A stretch of 64,000 nucleotides of DNA. It comes from Hydrogenovibrio marinus. Lineage in GTDB: Bacteria > Pseudomonadota > Gammaproteobacteria > Thiomicrospirales > Thiomicrospiraceae. Below are positions 26,539 to 36,432 of the stretch, in pieces. The notes under the pieces were generated by a model that did not search any database, was not told where the DNA came from, and saw only the letters and a list, made by a program, of their open reading frames with translations. A program made the translations under genes and the position numbers. The DNA lies in the NCBI RefSeq assembly GCF_013340845.1, contig NZ_AP020335.1, forward strand, positions 1,240,001 through 1,304,000, given 5' to 3'. Position 1 is the first letter of the stretch; the number at the start of each line of letters is the position of its first letter.

Positions 26539-26599
26539 GCCCGATAAACGGCTAATATAGAAACCGAATGAATAACAAAATATAAAAAGGTTGTATTGA

Positions 26600-27208
26600 A
26601 TGTATCCAGGTGAAATTCAAAATGCATTGATTCCAATGGTTATCGAACAAACGAGTAGAGGGGAGAGATCGTTTGATATCTATTCACGCTTATTGAAAGA
26701 ACGCGTGATTTTTCTCGTTGGTCAGGTTGAAGATCATATGGCGAACTTGATTGTTGCGCAATTGTTGTTCCTTGAATCTGAAAACCCTGATAAAGATATC
26801 CATTTGTATATCAATTCGCCTGGCGGTAGCGTGACAGCTGGAATGGCCATCTATGATACGATGCGTTTCATTAAACCTGATGTCAGTACAATGTGTATTG
26901 GTCAGGCAGCAAGCATGGGATCGTTTTTGTTGTCTGCCGGTACAAAAGGCAAGCGTTTTGCTTTGCCTAACTCAAGAGTCATGATTCACCAGCCTTTGGG
27001 TGGTTTCCAAGGCCAAGCTTCTGATATTGAAATTCACGCTAAGGAAATTCTACAAATCAAAGACAAGTTGAATCGTGCTTTGGCAGATCATACTGGGCAG
27101 CCGATAGAGCGTATCGAACAAGACACTGATCGAGACAACTTTATGAGTGCAGAACAAGCTTGTGAATACGGCTTGGTGGATAAAGTATTAAACAGCCGCA
27201 ACGGATAA
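26600..27208 (+). CDS. clpP: ATP-dependent Clp protease proteolytic subunit
   Basis: A 202-residue serine peptidase that forms the tetradecameric chamber used with ClpX. The catalytic triad is visible: Ser105 in [11 protein letters not shown], His130 in VMIHQPLGG and Asp179 in DTDRDNF, all offset by six from the E. coli precursor numbering. clpX follows after 12 bases. Confidence 0.98.
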   Translation: MYPGEIQNALIPMVIEQTSRGERSFDIYSRLLKERVIFLVGQVEDHMANLIVAQLLFLESENPDKDIHLYINSPGGSVTAGMAIYDTMRFIKPDVSTMCIGQAASMGSFLLSAGTKGKRFALPNSRVMIHQPLGGFQGQASDIEIHAKEILQIKDKLNRALADHTGQPIERIEQDTDRDNFMSAEQACEYGLVDKVLNSRNG

Positions 27209-27220
27209 CGGGTGTGAGTT

Positions 27221-28471
27221 ATGAGTGAGAAAACATTGTATTGTTCGTTTTGTGGGAAAGCACAAGACGAAGTCAAAAAATTGATTGCCGGGCCATCCGT
27301 TTATATTTGCGATGAGTGTGTCGAGTTATGTAATGATATTCTTAAAGAAGAGTTTGGTGAAGAAGAGTTAAGCACATTTGAGTTGGAAAACTTGCCAACG
27401 CCTCATGAAATTAGCGCCATTCTTGATGATTATGTTATCGGTCAACAGCAAGCTAAAAAGGTATTGTCCGTAGCGGTTTATAATCATTACAAACGCCTTC
27501 AGAGCGGTCACGCAAAAGATGATGTTGAGCTTAACAAAAGTAACATTCTGCTGATTGGGCCGACTGGTTCTGGGAAAACATTGCTGGCTCAAACCATGGC
27601 AAGACTGCTGGATGTTCCTTTTGCTATAGCGGATGCAACAACCTTGACTGAAGCAGGTTATGTTGGTGAAGATGTTGAGAGTATCGTTCTTAAGCTACTT
27701 CAAAAGTGTGACAACGATCCAGAGAAAGCGGAACGTGGCATTATCTATATTGATGAAATCGATAAGATTACACGTAAGTCTGAAAACCCATCAATCACTC
27801 GAGATGTTTCTGGTGAAGGAGTTCAACAAGCTTTGTTGAAACTGATTGAAGGTACGGTTGCGAATATTCCGCCACAGGGTGGGCGTAAGCATCCGAATCA
27901 AGACATGATTCAAGTTGATACCTCTAAGATATTGTTTATCGTAGGTGGTGCTTTTGAAGGCTTGGATAGAATCATTGAGCAGAGAACTGAGAAAAATGTC
28001 GGTATTGGTTTCTCAGCTGAAGTGAAATCCAAAGATGAAAAAGCGACCTTGACACAAAAATTTAAGGAAATCGAGCCGGAAGATTTGATTAAGTTTGGTT
28101 TGATCCCTGAGTTTGTTGGGCGTTTGCCGGTAGTCGCAGCACTTGCAGAGTTGGATGAAGAAGCATTGATTCAAATTCTAACTGAGCCTAAAAATGCTTT
28201 GGTGAAACAGTTCCAGAAAATGTTTGAGCTTGAGGGCGCTGAGCTTCAGTTCAGAAAAGACGCCCTGAGTGAAATTGCCAAGATGGCAATTGAAAGAAAA
28301 ACGGGCGCTCGTGGTTTGCGTTCAATTTTGGAGCATACTTTGCTTGATACTATGTATGACTTGCCAAGTATGTCGGATGTCGAAAAAGTCGTTATTAACA
28401 AAGCGGTGATTAAAGGTCAGAAAAAACCGCTGTTAATGTACAAAGAAAGCGCGAAAAAAGTCTCAAGCTAG
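27221..28471 (+). CDS. clpX: Clp protease ATP-binding subunit ClpX
   Basis: A 416-residue AAA+ unfoldase. It has the N-terminal zinc-binding domain with two cysteine pairs (CSFC, CDEC), Walker A GPTGSGKT, Walker [11 protein letters not shown], the pore loop GYVGEDVES and the [11 protein letters not shown] sensor-2 region. It delivers substrates to ClpP, whose gene precedes it closely. A strong terminator separates it from lon. Confidence 0.98.
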   Translation: MSEKTLYCSFCGKAQDEVKKLIAGPSVYICDECVELCNDILKEEFGEEELSTFELENLPTPHEISAILDDYVIGQQQAKKVLSVAVYNHYKRLQSGHAKDDVELNKSNILLIGPTGSGKTLLAQTMARLLDVPFAIADATTLTEAGYVGEDVESIVLKLLQKCDNDPEKAERGIIYIDEIDKITRKSENPSITRDVSGEGVQQALLKLIEGTVANIPPQGGRKHPNQDMIQVDTSKILFIVGGAFEGLDRIIEQRTEKNVGIGFSAEVKSKDEKATLTQKFKEIEPEDLIKFGLIPEFVGRLPVVAALAELDEEALIQILTEPKNALVKQFQKMFELEGAELQFRKDALSEIAKMAIERKTGARGLRSILEHTLLDTMYDLPSMSDVEKVVINKAVIKGQKKPLLMYKESAKKVSS

Positions 28472-28512
28472 ATTCTTTCAACGCGCATCTATTTAAAAAT
28501 TCTTGAGAATAT

Positions 28513-28542
28513 ATAAGCCAGTAATCCTACTGGCTTATTTTT
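28513..28542 (+). terminator. Rho-independent terminator after clpX
   Basis: Perfect 11-bp stem ATAAGCCAGTA/TACTGGCTTAT, 4-base loop, short T-run. It ends the clpPX unit before lon. Confidence 0.88.
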
Positions 28543-28561
28543 CAGTTCAGATGGTTGTTGT

Positions 28562-31000
28562 ATGGACATAGATCAAATCGATTTTAAAACAAATGTTTTC
28601 GTTCTTGCACTGAGGGATGTCGTTGTCTTCCCAGGTATGGTTGTGCCGCTTTTTGTTGGGCGTGAAAAGTCAATGAACGCATTGAATGCAGCCATGCAAG
28701 AAGATAAGCAAATCTTTTTGGTAACGCAGAAGAACGCTACACAAGAAACACCGACCTTGGATAGTCTTTATAAAATCGGGGTCATGGCAAACATTCTTCA
28801 GTTGTTGAAGTTGCCTGATGGCACATTGAAAGTGTTGGTTGAAGGGGTCAAACGTTTTGAGCTGATAGATTTGAACGACCAAGACCAGTATTTAACGGGC
28901 GATATTCAGCAAGTGGCAATTAATGAAACGCTTGGCGTTGAAGAGCAAGCACTTGTCCGATCTATTCAGAAAAGCTTTCAAAGTTATGCTGATCTTAAGA
29001 AAAAAGTGCCTTCTGAAGTACAAAAAAGCGTTCAGAAAACAGATGACCCTAATCAGTTGGTTGACACTATTTCCGCGAACTTGAAGTTGAGTATTGAAGA
29101 CAAGCAGACTTTGCTTGAAATGCTTTCTTTGACCGATCGCTTGGAAAAAATTCTAGCGACGATCGAATCAGAAATTGATTTGTTGGAGTCGGAAAGCAGA
29201 ATTAACCAACGCGTTAAGAAGAAAATGGATCAAACACAACGCAATTTCTACTTAAATACGAAATTGCAGGCGATTCATGAAGAGCTTGGTGAAGGCGCTG
29301 AAGACAATGTGACAGAATTCAATCGTTTAAAAGAGCAGATTGATTCTGTTGGTATGACACCAGAAGCTAAGAAAGTGGCTGAAGATGAGCTGAAGAAACT
29401 TAAGCAAATGTCTTCTCAATCTCCAGAAGCGAATATCGTCCGCACCTATCTAGAGTGGCTAGTTAATATCCCGTGGAAAAAACGTTCTCGTGTTTCCAAA
29501 GATTTAAGCAAAGCACAAAATGTTCTGGATACACAGCATTATGGCCTGGAAAAAGTAAAAGAGCGTATTGTTGAATACCTGGCGGTTCAAAAGCGTGTCA
29601 ACAAATTGAAGGGCCCTATTTTGTGTTTGGTGGGGCCGCCGGGTGTGGGTAAAACCTCCTTGGCGCGTTCCATTGCTGAAGCGACCAACCGTAAATATGT
29701 CCGTATGTCATTGGGTGGCGTTCGCGATGAAGCTGAAATCAGAGGGCATCGTAAGACATACTTGGGTGCTATGCCAGGGCGAATCATCCAGAAAATGAAG
29801 ATCGCCGGGACACGTAACCCGTTATTCCTGTTGGATGAAATCGATAAGATGGCTCGTGACCAACGTGGTGATCCTGCGAGTGCTTTGCTTGAAGTGTTGG
29901 ATCCAGAACAAAACAAGAGCTTTAACGACCATTACTTGGAAGTTGATTACGACTTGTCGGATGTGATGTTCATCGCCACTTCTAACTCAATGGATATTCC
30001 TGAACCTTTGATGGATAGAATGGAAATCATTGATTTGTCAGGTTATACCGAGAATGAAAAGCTTAATATCGCGCAACAGCATTTATTGCCCAAAGAGATT
30101 AAAAATCACGGCTTAAAGTCTAATGAACTTCAGGTTGATGAAGCTGTTATTACTAAAATCATTCAGCTTTATACAAGAGAAGCGGGTGTGCGTTTGTTGA
30201 ACCAGCAATTATCCAAGATATGCCGAAAAGTGGTGAAAAAACTGGTGACAGATGATTCTTTATCCTCTATTCATTTAACGGTAGATGATTTGGAAGAATA
30301 TCTTGGTGTTGCTAAGTATCGCATTGGGTTGGCTGACGAAAAGAACCAGATAGGGCAGGTAGCTGGTTTGGCCTGGACTCGAGTTGGTGGTGATTTGTTG
30401 CGTATTGAGGCGACCGCTATGCCCGGGAAGGGTAAGAATACCTCAACGGGTCAGCTAGGTAGTGTTATGCAGGAGTCAACCCAAGCAGCAATGAGTGTGA
30501 TTAGAAGTCGAACCAAAGAACTTGGGCTGACTGACGACTTCTATGAAAAGCAAGATATCCATCTGCATTTCCCGGAAGGTGCGACCAAAAAAGATGGGCC
30601 GAGTGCTGGTATTGCCATTTGTACGGCAATAGCTTCTGTTTTGACACAAATTCCTGTGAGAGCAGATGTCGCCATGACAGGAGAGATTACTCTAAGGGGT
30701 GAAGTTCTTCCAATTGGTGGGTTGAAAGAAAAACTTTTAGCAGCTTCTCGTGGTGGAATCAAAACAGTTTTGATTCCTTATGACAACATACGTGATTTGT
30801 CTGAGATTCCCGAAGAAGTGAAGAAAGGTTTAGATATTCATCCTGTTCAATGGATTGATGAAGTCTTTAAAATCGCGCTGGAATCTATGCCTAAACAAGC
30901 AGAATCTTCTATAAACTTGGATGATGAAGTAATAGAAAAAATTGTGGCAAATGAGACCGTAAAAGCCAAAAATCTTAAAAAAGATCATAAAAGGCACTAA
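28562..31000 (+). CDS. lon: ATP-dependent protease Lon
   Basis: An 812-residue LonA. It has the N-terminal substrate-binding domain ([20 protein letters not shown]), AAA+ domain with Walker [10 protein letters not shown] and LLDEIDKM, and a C-terminal protease domain with the catalytic serine in KDGPSAGIA and lysine in [10 protein letters not shown]. The C-terminal tail is lysine-rich ([12 protein letters not shown]). Length is normal. It degrades damaged and regulatory proteins; the HU gene follows as in many relatives. Confidence 0.98.
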   Translation: MDIDQIDFKTNVFVLALRDVVVFPGMVVPLFVGREKSMNALNAAMQEDKQIFLVTQKNATQETPTLDSLYKIGVMANILQLLKLPDGTLKVLVEGVKRFELIDLNDQDQYLTGDIQQVAINETLGVEEQALVRSIQKSFQSYADLKKKVPSEVQKSVQKTDDPNQLVDTISANLKLSIEDKQTLLEMLSLTDRLEKILATIESEIDLLESESRINQRVKKKMDQTQRNFYLNTKLQAIHEELGEGAEDNVTEFNRLKEQIDSVGMTPEAKKVAEDELKKLKQMSSQSPEANIVRTYLEWLVNIPWKKRSRVSKDLSKAQNVLDTQHYGLEKVKERIVEYLAVQKRVNKLKGPILCLVGPPGVGKTSLARSIAEATNRKYVRMSLGGVRDEAEIRGHRKTYLGAMPGRIIQKMKIAGTRNPLFLLDEIDKMARDQRGDPASALLEVLDPEQNKSFNDHYLEVDYDLSDVMFIATSNSMDIPEPLMDRMEIIDLSGYTENEKLNIAQQHLLPKEIKNHGLKSNELQVDEAVITKIIQLYTREAGVRLLNQQLSKICRKVVKKLVTDDSLSSIHLTVDDLEEYLGVAKYRIGLADEKNQIGQVAGLAWTRVGGDLLRIEATAMPGKGKNTSTGQLGSVMQESTQAAMSVIRSRTKELGLTDDFYEKQDIHLHFPEGATKKDGPSAGIAICTAIASVLTQIPVRADVAMTGEITLRGEVLPIGGLKEKLLAASRGGIKTVLIPYDNIRDLSEIPEEVKKGLDIHPVQWIDEVFKIALESMPKQAESSINLDDEVIEKIVANETVKAKNLKKDHKRH

Positions 31001-31027
31001 ATTCGTAAAAAAATGCGAAAACATGGC

Positions 31028-31057
31028 TTGACAGTAAATATTGTTCGTTGATATAAC
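31028..31057 (+). promoter_or_regulatory. Sigma-70 promoter of the HU gene
   Basis: TTGACA (31028-31033), 18-base spacer, TATAAC (31052-31057), 59 bases before the HU ATG. Near-consensus, so HU can be expressed independently of lon. Confidence 0.75.
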
Positions 31058-31115
31058 TACCTCAAGCCATTAAAGTGGTTTGTAAGACACTAAATACTTA
31101 TGGAGAAACTCAAAC

Positions 31116-31388
31116 ATGAATAAGACTGAATTAGTTGCTGCAATTGCTGAAGAAGCTGGTCTAACTAAAGCTGATGCGGCTCGCGCATTGGACGCTGCCG
31201 TTTCAACTGTTACTAAAGCGTTAAGCTCTGGTGACTCGGTTGCAATTATCGGTTTTGGTACATTTAAAGTTGGGGAGCGTTCTGCGCGTACTGGCCGTAA
31301 TCCACAAACTGGAGCAGAAATGCAAATCCCAGCAGCAAAAGTTCCAAAATTCTCTGCTGGTAAAGCACTAAAAGAAGCAGTTAACTAA
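31116..31388 (+). CDS. hupB: DNA-binding protein HU
   Basis: A 90-residue histone-like protein that bends DNA without sequence preference. [20 protein letters not shown] and the arm signature [20 protein letters not shown] followed by [20 protein letters not shown] are typical of the HU beta chain. GGAGA precedes the start, and a terminator follows. Confidence 0.97.
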   Translation: MNKTELVAAIAEEAGLTKADAARALDAAVSTVTKALSSGDSVAIIGFGTFKVGERSARTGRNPQTGAEMQIPAAKVPKFSAGKALKEAVN

Positions 31389-31690
31389 TAGAGTTTTCCT
31401 TCTTCTGAAAAGAACCTCCCTTGTGGAGGTTTTTTTATGTCCTAAATTTTTAAGTTCATTTGTTGATTTTCCTTATAAATAGTTGTTTTTATTTGGAAAC
31501 ACGCATCTTTATTTTTCCTAGATGTCTCTTAATAGATTTAAAAATCTAATCACCTCTACACGTGAAGTGTGAATCATCTGCAAGGGGCTTCAAAACGCAG
31601 TTTGTTTGTTATAGAGAAGTGAGCTTTTGTCTTGTAGTAGCTATTTGTTTAGGGACTAAATATAAAATCGTAAAAAATGAAGATTTTGGT
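31389..31690. other. Gene-free A+T-rich stretch between HU and the tRNAs
   Basis: Apart from the HU terminator at its left end I see no gene. It holds a small perfect palindrome TAGATTT-AA-AAATCTA (31533-31548) and a short ACAC/GTGT dyad near 31557-31571. An unrecognised small RNA is possible but nothing supports it directly. Confidence 0.5.
31413..31437 (+). terminator. Rho-independent terminator after HU
   Basis: Stem AACCTCC/GGAGGTT, 5-base loop, seven T. Confidence 0.92.
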
Positions 31691-31718
31691 TTGACAATGG
31701 AAGCCGAGTCTTTATAAT
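31691..31718 (+). promoter_or_regulatory. tRNA operon promoter
   Basis: TTGACA (31691-31696), 16-base spacer, TATAAT (31713-31718), followed by a G+C-rich discriminator (ACGCCC), as in stringently controlled stable-RNA promoters. The first tRNA begins 70 bases downstream. Confidence 0.85.
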
Positions 31719-31788
31719 ACGCCCATCAGTTAAGGGGCAGCGTTGTTTATAACAAATCTGTAACTTAATGGTTATAAAAGTCAGAGTT

Positions 31789-31864
31789 GGGTGATTAGCT
31801 CAGCTGGGAGAGCATCGCCCTTACAAGGCGAGGGTCACTGGTTCGAACCCAGTATCACCCACCA
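31789..31864 (+). tRNA. tRNA-Val (anticodon TAC)
   Basis: 76 nt including encoded CCA. Acceptor GGGTGAT/ATCACCC, D-arm AGCTCAGCTGGGAGAGC, anticodon loop CTTACAA (anticodon TAC), T-loop GGTTCGAACC. First of two identical copies. Confidence 0.97.
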
Positions 31865-31881
31865 ATTTTGACAACCTGTAC

Positions 31882-31958
31882 GGAGTGGTAGTTCAGCTGG
31901 TTAGAATACTTGCCTGTCACGCAGGGGGTCGCGGGTTCGAGTCCCGTCCACTCCGCCA
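31882..31958 (+). tRNA. tRNA-Asp (anticodon GTC)
   Basis: 77 nt including CCA. Acceptor GGAGTGG/CCACTCC, anticodon loop CTGTCAC (anticodon GTC), T-arm CGGGTTCGAGTCCCG. First of two identical copies. Confidence 0.97.
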
Positions 31959-31988
31959 TTTTTATAACACGAATTAATTCTTTAATTC

Positions 31989-32064
31989 GGGTGATTAGCT
32001 CAGCTGGGAGAGCATCGCCCTTACAAGGCGAGGGTCACTGGTTCGAACCCAGTATCACCCACCA
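31989..32064 (+). tRNA. tRNA-Val (anticodon TAC), second copy
   Basis: Identical in all 76 bases to the copy at 31789; part of a tandem duplication of the Val-Asp pair. Confidence 0.97.
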
Positions 32065-32085
32065 TTTATTTTTTGACACCTGTAC

Positions 32086-32162
32086 GGAGTGGTAGTTCAG
32101 CTGGTTAGAATACTTGCCTGTCACGCAGGGGGTCGCGGGTTCGAGTCCCGTCCACTCCGCCA
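32086..32162 (+). tRNA. tRNA-Asp (anticodon GTC), second copy
   Basis: Identical to the copy at 31882. The bases just before both Asp genes (CCTGTAC) are also shared, showing that the duplicated unit includes the spacer. Confidence 0.97.
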
Positions 32163-32200
32163 TTATTCTTCTTTATTTTTATCGAATTTTAAATCTACAC

Positions 32201-32230
32201 TAGAAGCCAGAGAACTCTGGAATACTTCTA
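32201..32230 (+). terminator. Hairpin downstream of the tRNA cluster
   Basis: TAGAAG-CCAGAG-AA-CTCTGG-(4-base bulge)-CTTCTA, followed by TGTTTCTG. Probably ends the tRNA transcript or is a processing stop; the T-tract is poor. Confidence 0.5.
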
Positions 32231-32265
32231 TGTTTCTGCATATTTCATTTTCATAAATTTTGGAT

Positions 32266-32291
32266 ATAAAAAATCCCCAGTGAAGGGGATT
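32266..32291 (-). terminator. Rho-independent terminator of fabI
   Basis: On the minus strand AATCCCC-TTCACT-GGGGATT followed by six T, 22 bases after the fabI stop. Confidence 0.88.
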
Positions 32292-32312
32292 CTTAATTGC
32301 AATCAGCTTATC

Positions 32313-33089
32313 TTAGTTAGAAGACGCGATATTGTAGCCGCCATCAACATAAGTGATTTCACCAGTGATACCTGATGCTAGATCAGAGCATAGGAACGCC
32401 GCAGTGTTACCTACTTCTTCAATCGTAACATTACGACGAAGAGGCGTCGCAGCCGCCGCTTTATCAAGCATAGTACGGAAGTCTTTGATACCTGATGCAG
32501 CAAGGGTACGGATAGGTCCTGCAGAGACAGCATTAACGCGAATGCCATCCTGACCAAGGTCTGCAGCTAAATAGCGTACAGTCGCTTCTAAAGACGCTTT
32601 GGCAATACCCATAACATTATAGTTAGGCACAGCGCGCTCAGCACCCAGGTAAGATACTGTCATCACAGAACCTTGATTAGCCTTAAGCATGTCATAACCA
32701 GCTTTGGTCAAAGCTGTTAAGCTGTAGGCAGAAATGTCATGAGCGATAGAGAAGCCGTCGCGAGTCGATGCATCGATCATGCGTCCTTCAAGCTCTTCAC
32801 GCGGAGCGAAAGCAACCGAGTGAACCAGAATGTCCAAACCACCCCAAGATTTTTTAAGTTCTGCAAAAACGTTTGCGATTTGCTCGTCAGAAGTAACATC
32901 AAGAGGCAAAACGATGTTGCTTCCTAATTCCTCGGCGATTTTCTCAACACGACTTTGTAGTTTTTCAGTTTGGTAAGTTAATGCGATTTCAGCGCCTTGC
33001 TCATGCATTTGCTTAGCGATACCGTAAGCAATGGATTTGTTATTGGCTACGCCAACAATCAGTGCCTTTTTACCTGCTAGGAAGCCCAT
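32313..33089 (-). CDS. fabI: Enoyl-[acyl-carrier-protein] reductase (NADH)
   Basis: The final reductase of each fatty-acid elongation cycle. Its 258 residues have the FabI nucleotide-binding opening [17 protein letters not shown] and the active-site triad Tyr147, Tyr157 and Lys164 in [20 protein letters not shown]. The C terminus has the [18 protein letters not shown] signature. It is monocistronic here, with its own terminator. A FabI of this type is the usual target of triclosan-like inhibitors. Confidence 0.97.
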   Translation of the reverse strand: MGFLAGKKALIVGVANNKSIAYGIAKQMHEQGAEIALTYQTEKLQSRVEKIAEELGSNIVLPLDVTSDEQIANVFAELKKSWGGLDILVHSVAFAPREELEGRMIDASTRDGFSIAHDISAYSLTALTKAGYDMLKANQGSVMTVSYLGAERAVPNYNVMGIAKASLEATVRYLAADLGQDGIRVNAVSAGPIRTLAASGIKDFRTMLDKAAAATPLRRNVTIEEVGNTAAFLCSDLASGITGEITYVDGGYNIASSN

Positions 33090-33277
33090 TTCAACTCCTT
33101 GTAAGTGTTTATGTTGTTATTTCAATAAATAAAGTGGTGTCATTATAACGTAAATCATTCTATAGGATAGGTTTGTCGCCAAATCTCCCAAATGTCAATG
33201 GGCTGGTGTATACTGGCTTGCAGCGTTATTATGTTTAATGTCTTACCAAAACCATACTTAGGAATTAAGGCAGAATT

Positions 33278-35452
33278 TTGATCGGACGTGCTGTTGTATT
33301 CTTACTGTTGATATCGGGACTAACTGCTTGCTCGGGCTCTATGTGGAATAGCCCTTATCCAGTAGGGCAGACCCAACAAGACATTCTCTACTCTTCCTTC
33401 TCATCTCCACCTAAACATCTTGATCCAGTTGTCTCTTATAATGCCAATGAGTGGGCGATTATCAGCCAGGTTTACGAACCACCTTTGCAATACCATTACT
33501 TCAAGCGACCTTATAGCTTGGAGCCATTAACGTTGATGAACATGCCGCAGGTTTCTTACCTGGATAAAGACGGCAATAAAGTCGATGAAAAATCTGCCAG
33601 GTTGGCCTATACGGAATACCGCTTTACGCTAAAGCCTGAAATCTATTTCCAGCCGCATCCTGCCTTTGTCAAAGATGCCAATGAGAATCTAGTCTATGGT
33701 CATTTGAGTGCTGAGGATGTTAACGGGATTCAAAGCCCTGGTGACTTCAAGTTGCAAGATACGCGCAAACTCACCGCCGCAGATTATGTCTATGCGATTC
33801 AGCGCATGGCATTGAAACAAAATCATTCGCCTATTTTGGGGACGATGCAGCAGTATATTGTTGGGCTAAAAGCCTATTCAGATAAGGTTTCAAAACAAGT
33901 TTCGCAGAACCTAGATTTTGCTTTCAGGAAAGAAGCTATCTCCGGCGTTAAAGTCGTTTCTAATGATGTATTCTCTATTAAAATCAAAGGTTTGTATCCA
34001 CAATTTCTATATTGGATGAGCATGAATTTCTTTGCACCGGTGCCTTGGGAGGCAGTGCGTTTTTATCGTCAGGCGGCGTTGAAACAAAAGAATATTACGC
34101 TGGATACTTTTCCCGTGGGCACAGGCCCTTATATGTTGGTGGAGAACAATCCGAATAAACGTATGAGGTTATTGAAGAACCCGAATTTCGATCATGAAGT
34201 CTATCCATCGCATGGCTTGCCGGCCAGCGCGCCAAAGTCCCTTTTGAAAGACGCGGGTAAACCTTTGCCTTTCATCAATGAAGTCATCTATTCGCTGGAG
34301 AAGGAAAGCGTGCCTTTATGGAATAAATTCCTCCAAGGCTACTATGATGCTTCAGGTGTGTCATCCGACAGTTTTGACCAGGCGATTTCCGTTTCATCCA
34401 GCGGCAATATGGCGTTAACGCAAGCGATGAAAGAAAAGGGCATCCATTTCCTGAATCAAGTTGAGCCGACCATTTTCTATTTCGCATTCAATATGGCGGA
34501 TCCGGTTGTAGGTGGCTACACCGAAAAGCAACGCAAGCTGCGCCAAGCCATCAGTATTGCCATCAATATGGAAGACTATATTTCCATTTTCTTAAATGGG
34601 CGCGGCATTGTTGCACAAAGTCCGATTCCGCCGGGGGTTGCCGGTTATCAATCCGGTAAAGAGGGCATTGACCCTTATGTTTATGACTGGATAGGCAATG
34701 GTACCAATGGACGAGCCAAACGAAAGTCGATAGAAGTCGCCAAAAAGCTGTTGACGGAAGCAGGGTATCCCGGTGGACGTAAAGCAGATGGTTCGCCATT
34801 GGTGCTTTACTATGACACGGCAGCAACCGGACCTGACAGCAAATCCATGTTGAATTGGTACCGCAAGCAATTTGCGAAACTCGGTATTCAGCTCGCAGTG
34901 CGTGCCACCGATTACAACCGTTTTCAAGATAAAGTTCGCACCGCCAAAGTACAAATGTTTTCCTGGGGCTGGAACGCGGATTACCCTGATCCAGAAAACT
35001 TCTTATTCTTATTGGCAGGGGTCAATGCGCCGATCAATACCAACGGGCAAGGTGTGAATGGTGCCAACTATGATGACACGCAATACAACAAATGGTTCGA
35101 CCAGATCAAAACCATGCCGAATTCTCCCGAGCGTATGGCAATCATTCATAAGATGATTCGCAAGCTTCAGAAAGACGCTCCCTGGGTTTGGGGATTTAAC
35201 CCGAAAACTCTGGTGCTCTATCATGACTGGTACCACAATGCTTGGGCAAACCCTTTGGCAAACAACACGCTCAAATACAAGCGTATTGATGCCCAAAAAC
35301 GTTATCAAGAACAACAAGCTTGGAACAAGCCGGTTATCTGGCCGTTTATTTTCGTTTTGCTGATTGTCATCGGTTCGATATACCCTTTGAGAAAAGCCTA
35401 TTTGAGACGATTACATTCACGCATTGATGCTGACAAAGAGGATGTCGCCTGA
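33278..35452 (+). CDS. Peptide-type ABC transporter substrate-binding lipoprotein with C-terminal TM helix
   Basis: A 724-residue family-5 solute-binding protein. The start is TTG with an AAGG upstream; it gives a short lipoprotein signal (lipobox LTAC, Cys18). The body has SBP5 features such as YSSFSSPPKHLDPVVSYNAN and TFPVGTGPYMLVEN, and WGWNADYPDPENFLF. Unlike OppA or YejA it ends with a membrane helix (VIWPFIFVLLIVIGSIYPL) and a basic cytoplasmic tail, so it is probably tethered at both ends. It overlaps the permease gene by one base (TGATG). The substrate is probably an oligopeptide but is not shown. It contains copy C of the dispersed motif. Confidence 0.88.
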   Translation: MIGRAVVFLLLISGLTACSGSMWNSPYPVGQTQQDILYSSFSSPPKHLDPVVSYNANEWAIISQVYEPPLQYHYFKRPYSLEPLTLMNMPQVSYLDKDGNKVDEKSARLAYTEYRFTLKPEIYFQPHPAFVKDANENLVYGHLSAEDVNGIQSPGDFKLQDTRKLTAADYVYAIQRMALKQNHSPILGTMQQYIVGLKAYSDKVSKQVSQNLDFAFRKEAISGVKVVSNDVFSIKIKGLYPQFLYWMSMNFFAPVPWEAVRFYRQAALKQKNITLDTFPVGTGPYMLVENNPNKRMRLLKNPNFDHEVYPSHGLPASAPKSLLKDAGKPLPFINEVIYSLEKESVPLWNKFLQGYYDASGVSSDSFDQAISVSSSGNMALTQAMKEKGIHFLNQVEPTIFYFAFNMADPVVGGYTEKQRKLRQAISIAINMEDYISIFLNGRGIVAQSPIPPGVAGYQSGKEGIDPYVYDWIGNGTNGRAKRKSIEVAKKLLTEAGYPGGRKADGSPLVLYYDTAATGPDSKSMLNWYRKQFAKLGIQLAVRATDYNRFQDKVRTAKVQMFSWGWNADYPDPENFLFLLAGVNAPINTNGQGVNGANYDDTQYNKWFDQIKTMPNSPERMAIIHKMIRKLQKDAPWVWGFNPKTLVLYHDWYHNAWANPLANNTLKYKRIDAQKRYQEQQAWNKPVIWPFIFVLLIVIGSIYPLRKAYLRRLHSRIDADKEDVA
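33588..33606 (+). repeat. Dispersed 19-base motif, copy C
   Basis: AAAAATCTGCCAGGTTGG matches 18 consensus positions; the last G is C. Inside the substrate-binding protein gene, read in another frame as K S A R L. Confidence 0.8.
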
Positions 35453-36432
35453 TGTTTGCCTATATCATCCGTCGATTGCTCTATGCCATCCCGATACTCA
35501 TTGGTGTTAACCTTATTACCTTTGCGTTGTTTTTCATGGTTAATACACCGGATGACATGGCGCGTGCGCAGCTAGGTGCCAAGCAAACGTCACCTGAGTT
35601 GATTCAGGCATGGAAAGTGGCCCACGGCTATGACAAACCGTTGTTCTTCAATGAGAAGGCACCTGGCTTTGAAAAAGTGACAAATACCCTGTTCACGCAA
35701 GAGTCGCTGAAACTCTTTATGTTCGACTTTGGGCAGTCTGATGCCGGTAGGCAGATTTCCAGTGATATTTTGCAACGCATGGTACCGAGTTTGTCGATTG
35801 CCTTACCGACGTTTATGATTGGGTTGATTACCAACATCGCTTTAGCACTATTGATTGTGCTGTTCCGAGGTTCGGTGTTGGATTCGGTCACCATGACAAT
35901 TGCGGTCGCTATCATGTCGATTTCCGGGTTGTTCTACATTATTGCCGGACAAGTCTTGTTCAGTAAATTATTGCATTGGGTGCCTATTTCCGGCTATGCC
36001 ACAGGATGGGAGGGCGCGAAATTCGTCGTTCTGCCTATTTTGATTGGCGTGTTCGCAGGGTTAGGTTCCGGCGTGCGCTGGTACCGAAGCTTGTTCTTGG
36101 AAGAAATCAATAAAGACTATGTGCGCACCGCAAGGGCAAAAGGGCTGTCTGAAATTTCCGTCTTGTTCAAGCACGTGGTGCAAAATGGCTTGTTGCCGAT
36201 TTTGACTGGCGTCGTGGTGGTGATTCCGACCTTGTTTATGGGAAGCTTGATTATGGAGTCCTTCTTCGGCATCCCCGGGTTGGGGAGCTACACCATTGAT
36301 GCCATCAACTCGCAGGACTTCGGCATCGTTAAGGCAATGGTATTCCTAGGTTCCGTGTTGTACATCTTCGGTTTAATCCTGACGGATATCTCCTATACCT
36401 TCTTTGATCCAAGAGTGAGGTTGAACGGATGA
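35452..36432 (+). CDS. Peptide ABC transporter permease (OppB/YejB type)
   Basis: A 326-residue permease with the OppB-type N terminus (MFAYIIRRLLYAIPILIGVNLITF), about six membrane helices and the ATPase-contacting EAA motif DYVRTARAKGLSEISVLFKHV. The conserved ending SIDAINSQDF-like region and LTDISYTFFDPRVRL complete the family pattern. It overlaps both neighbours (1 and 4 bases), so the operon is translationally coupled. Confidence 0.92.
   Translation: MFAYIIRRLLYAIPILIGVNLITFALFFMVNTPDDMARAQLGAKQTSPELIQAWKVAHGYDKPLFFNEKAPGFEKVTNTLFTQESLKLFMFDFGQSDAGRQISSDILQRMVPSLSIALPTFMIGLITNIALALLIVLFRGSVLDSVTMTIAVAIMSISGLFYIIAGQVLFSKLLHWVPISGYATGWEGAKFVVLPILIGVFAGLGSGVRWYRSLFLEEINKDYVRTARAKGLSEISVLFKHVVQNGLLPILTGVVVVIPTLFMGSLIMESFFGIPGLGSYTIDAINSQDFGIVKAMVFLGSVLYIFGLILTDISYTFFDPRVRLNG

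Noticed and set aside
31910-32095. 61-codon frame across the tRNA genes
   Set aside because: It is made of tRNA sequence.
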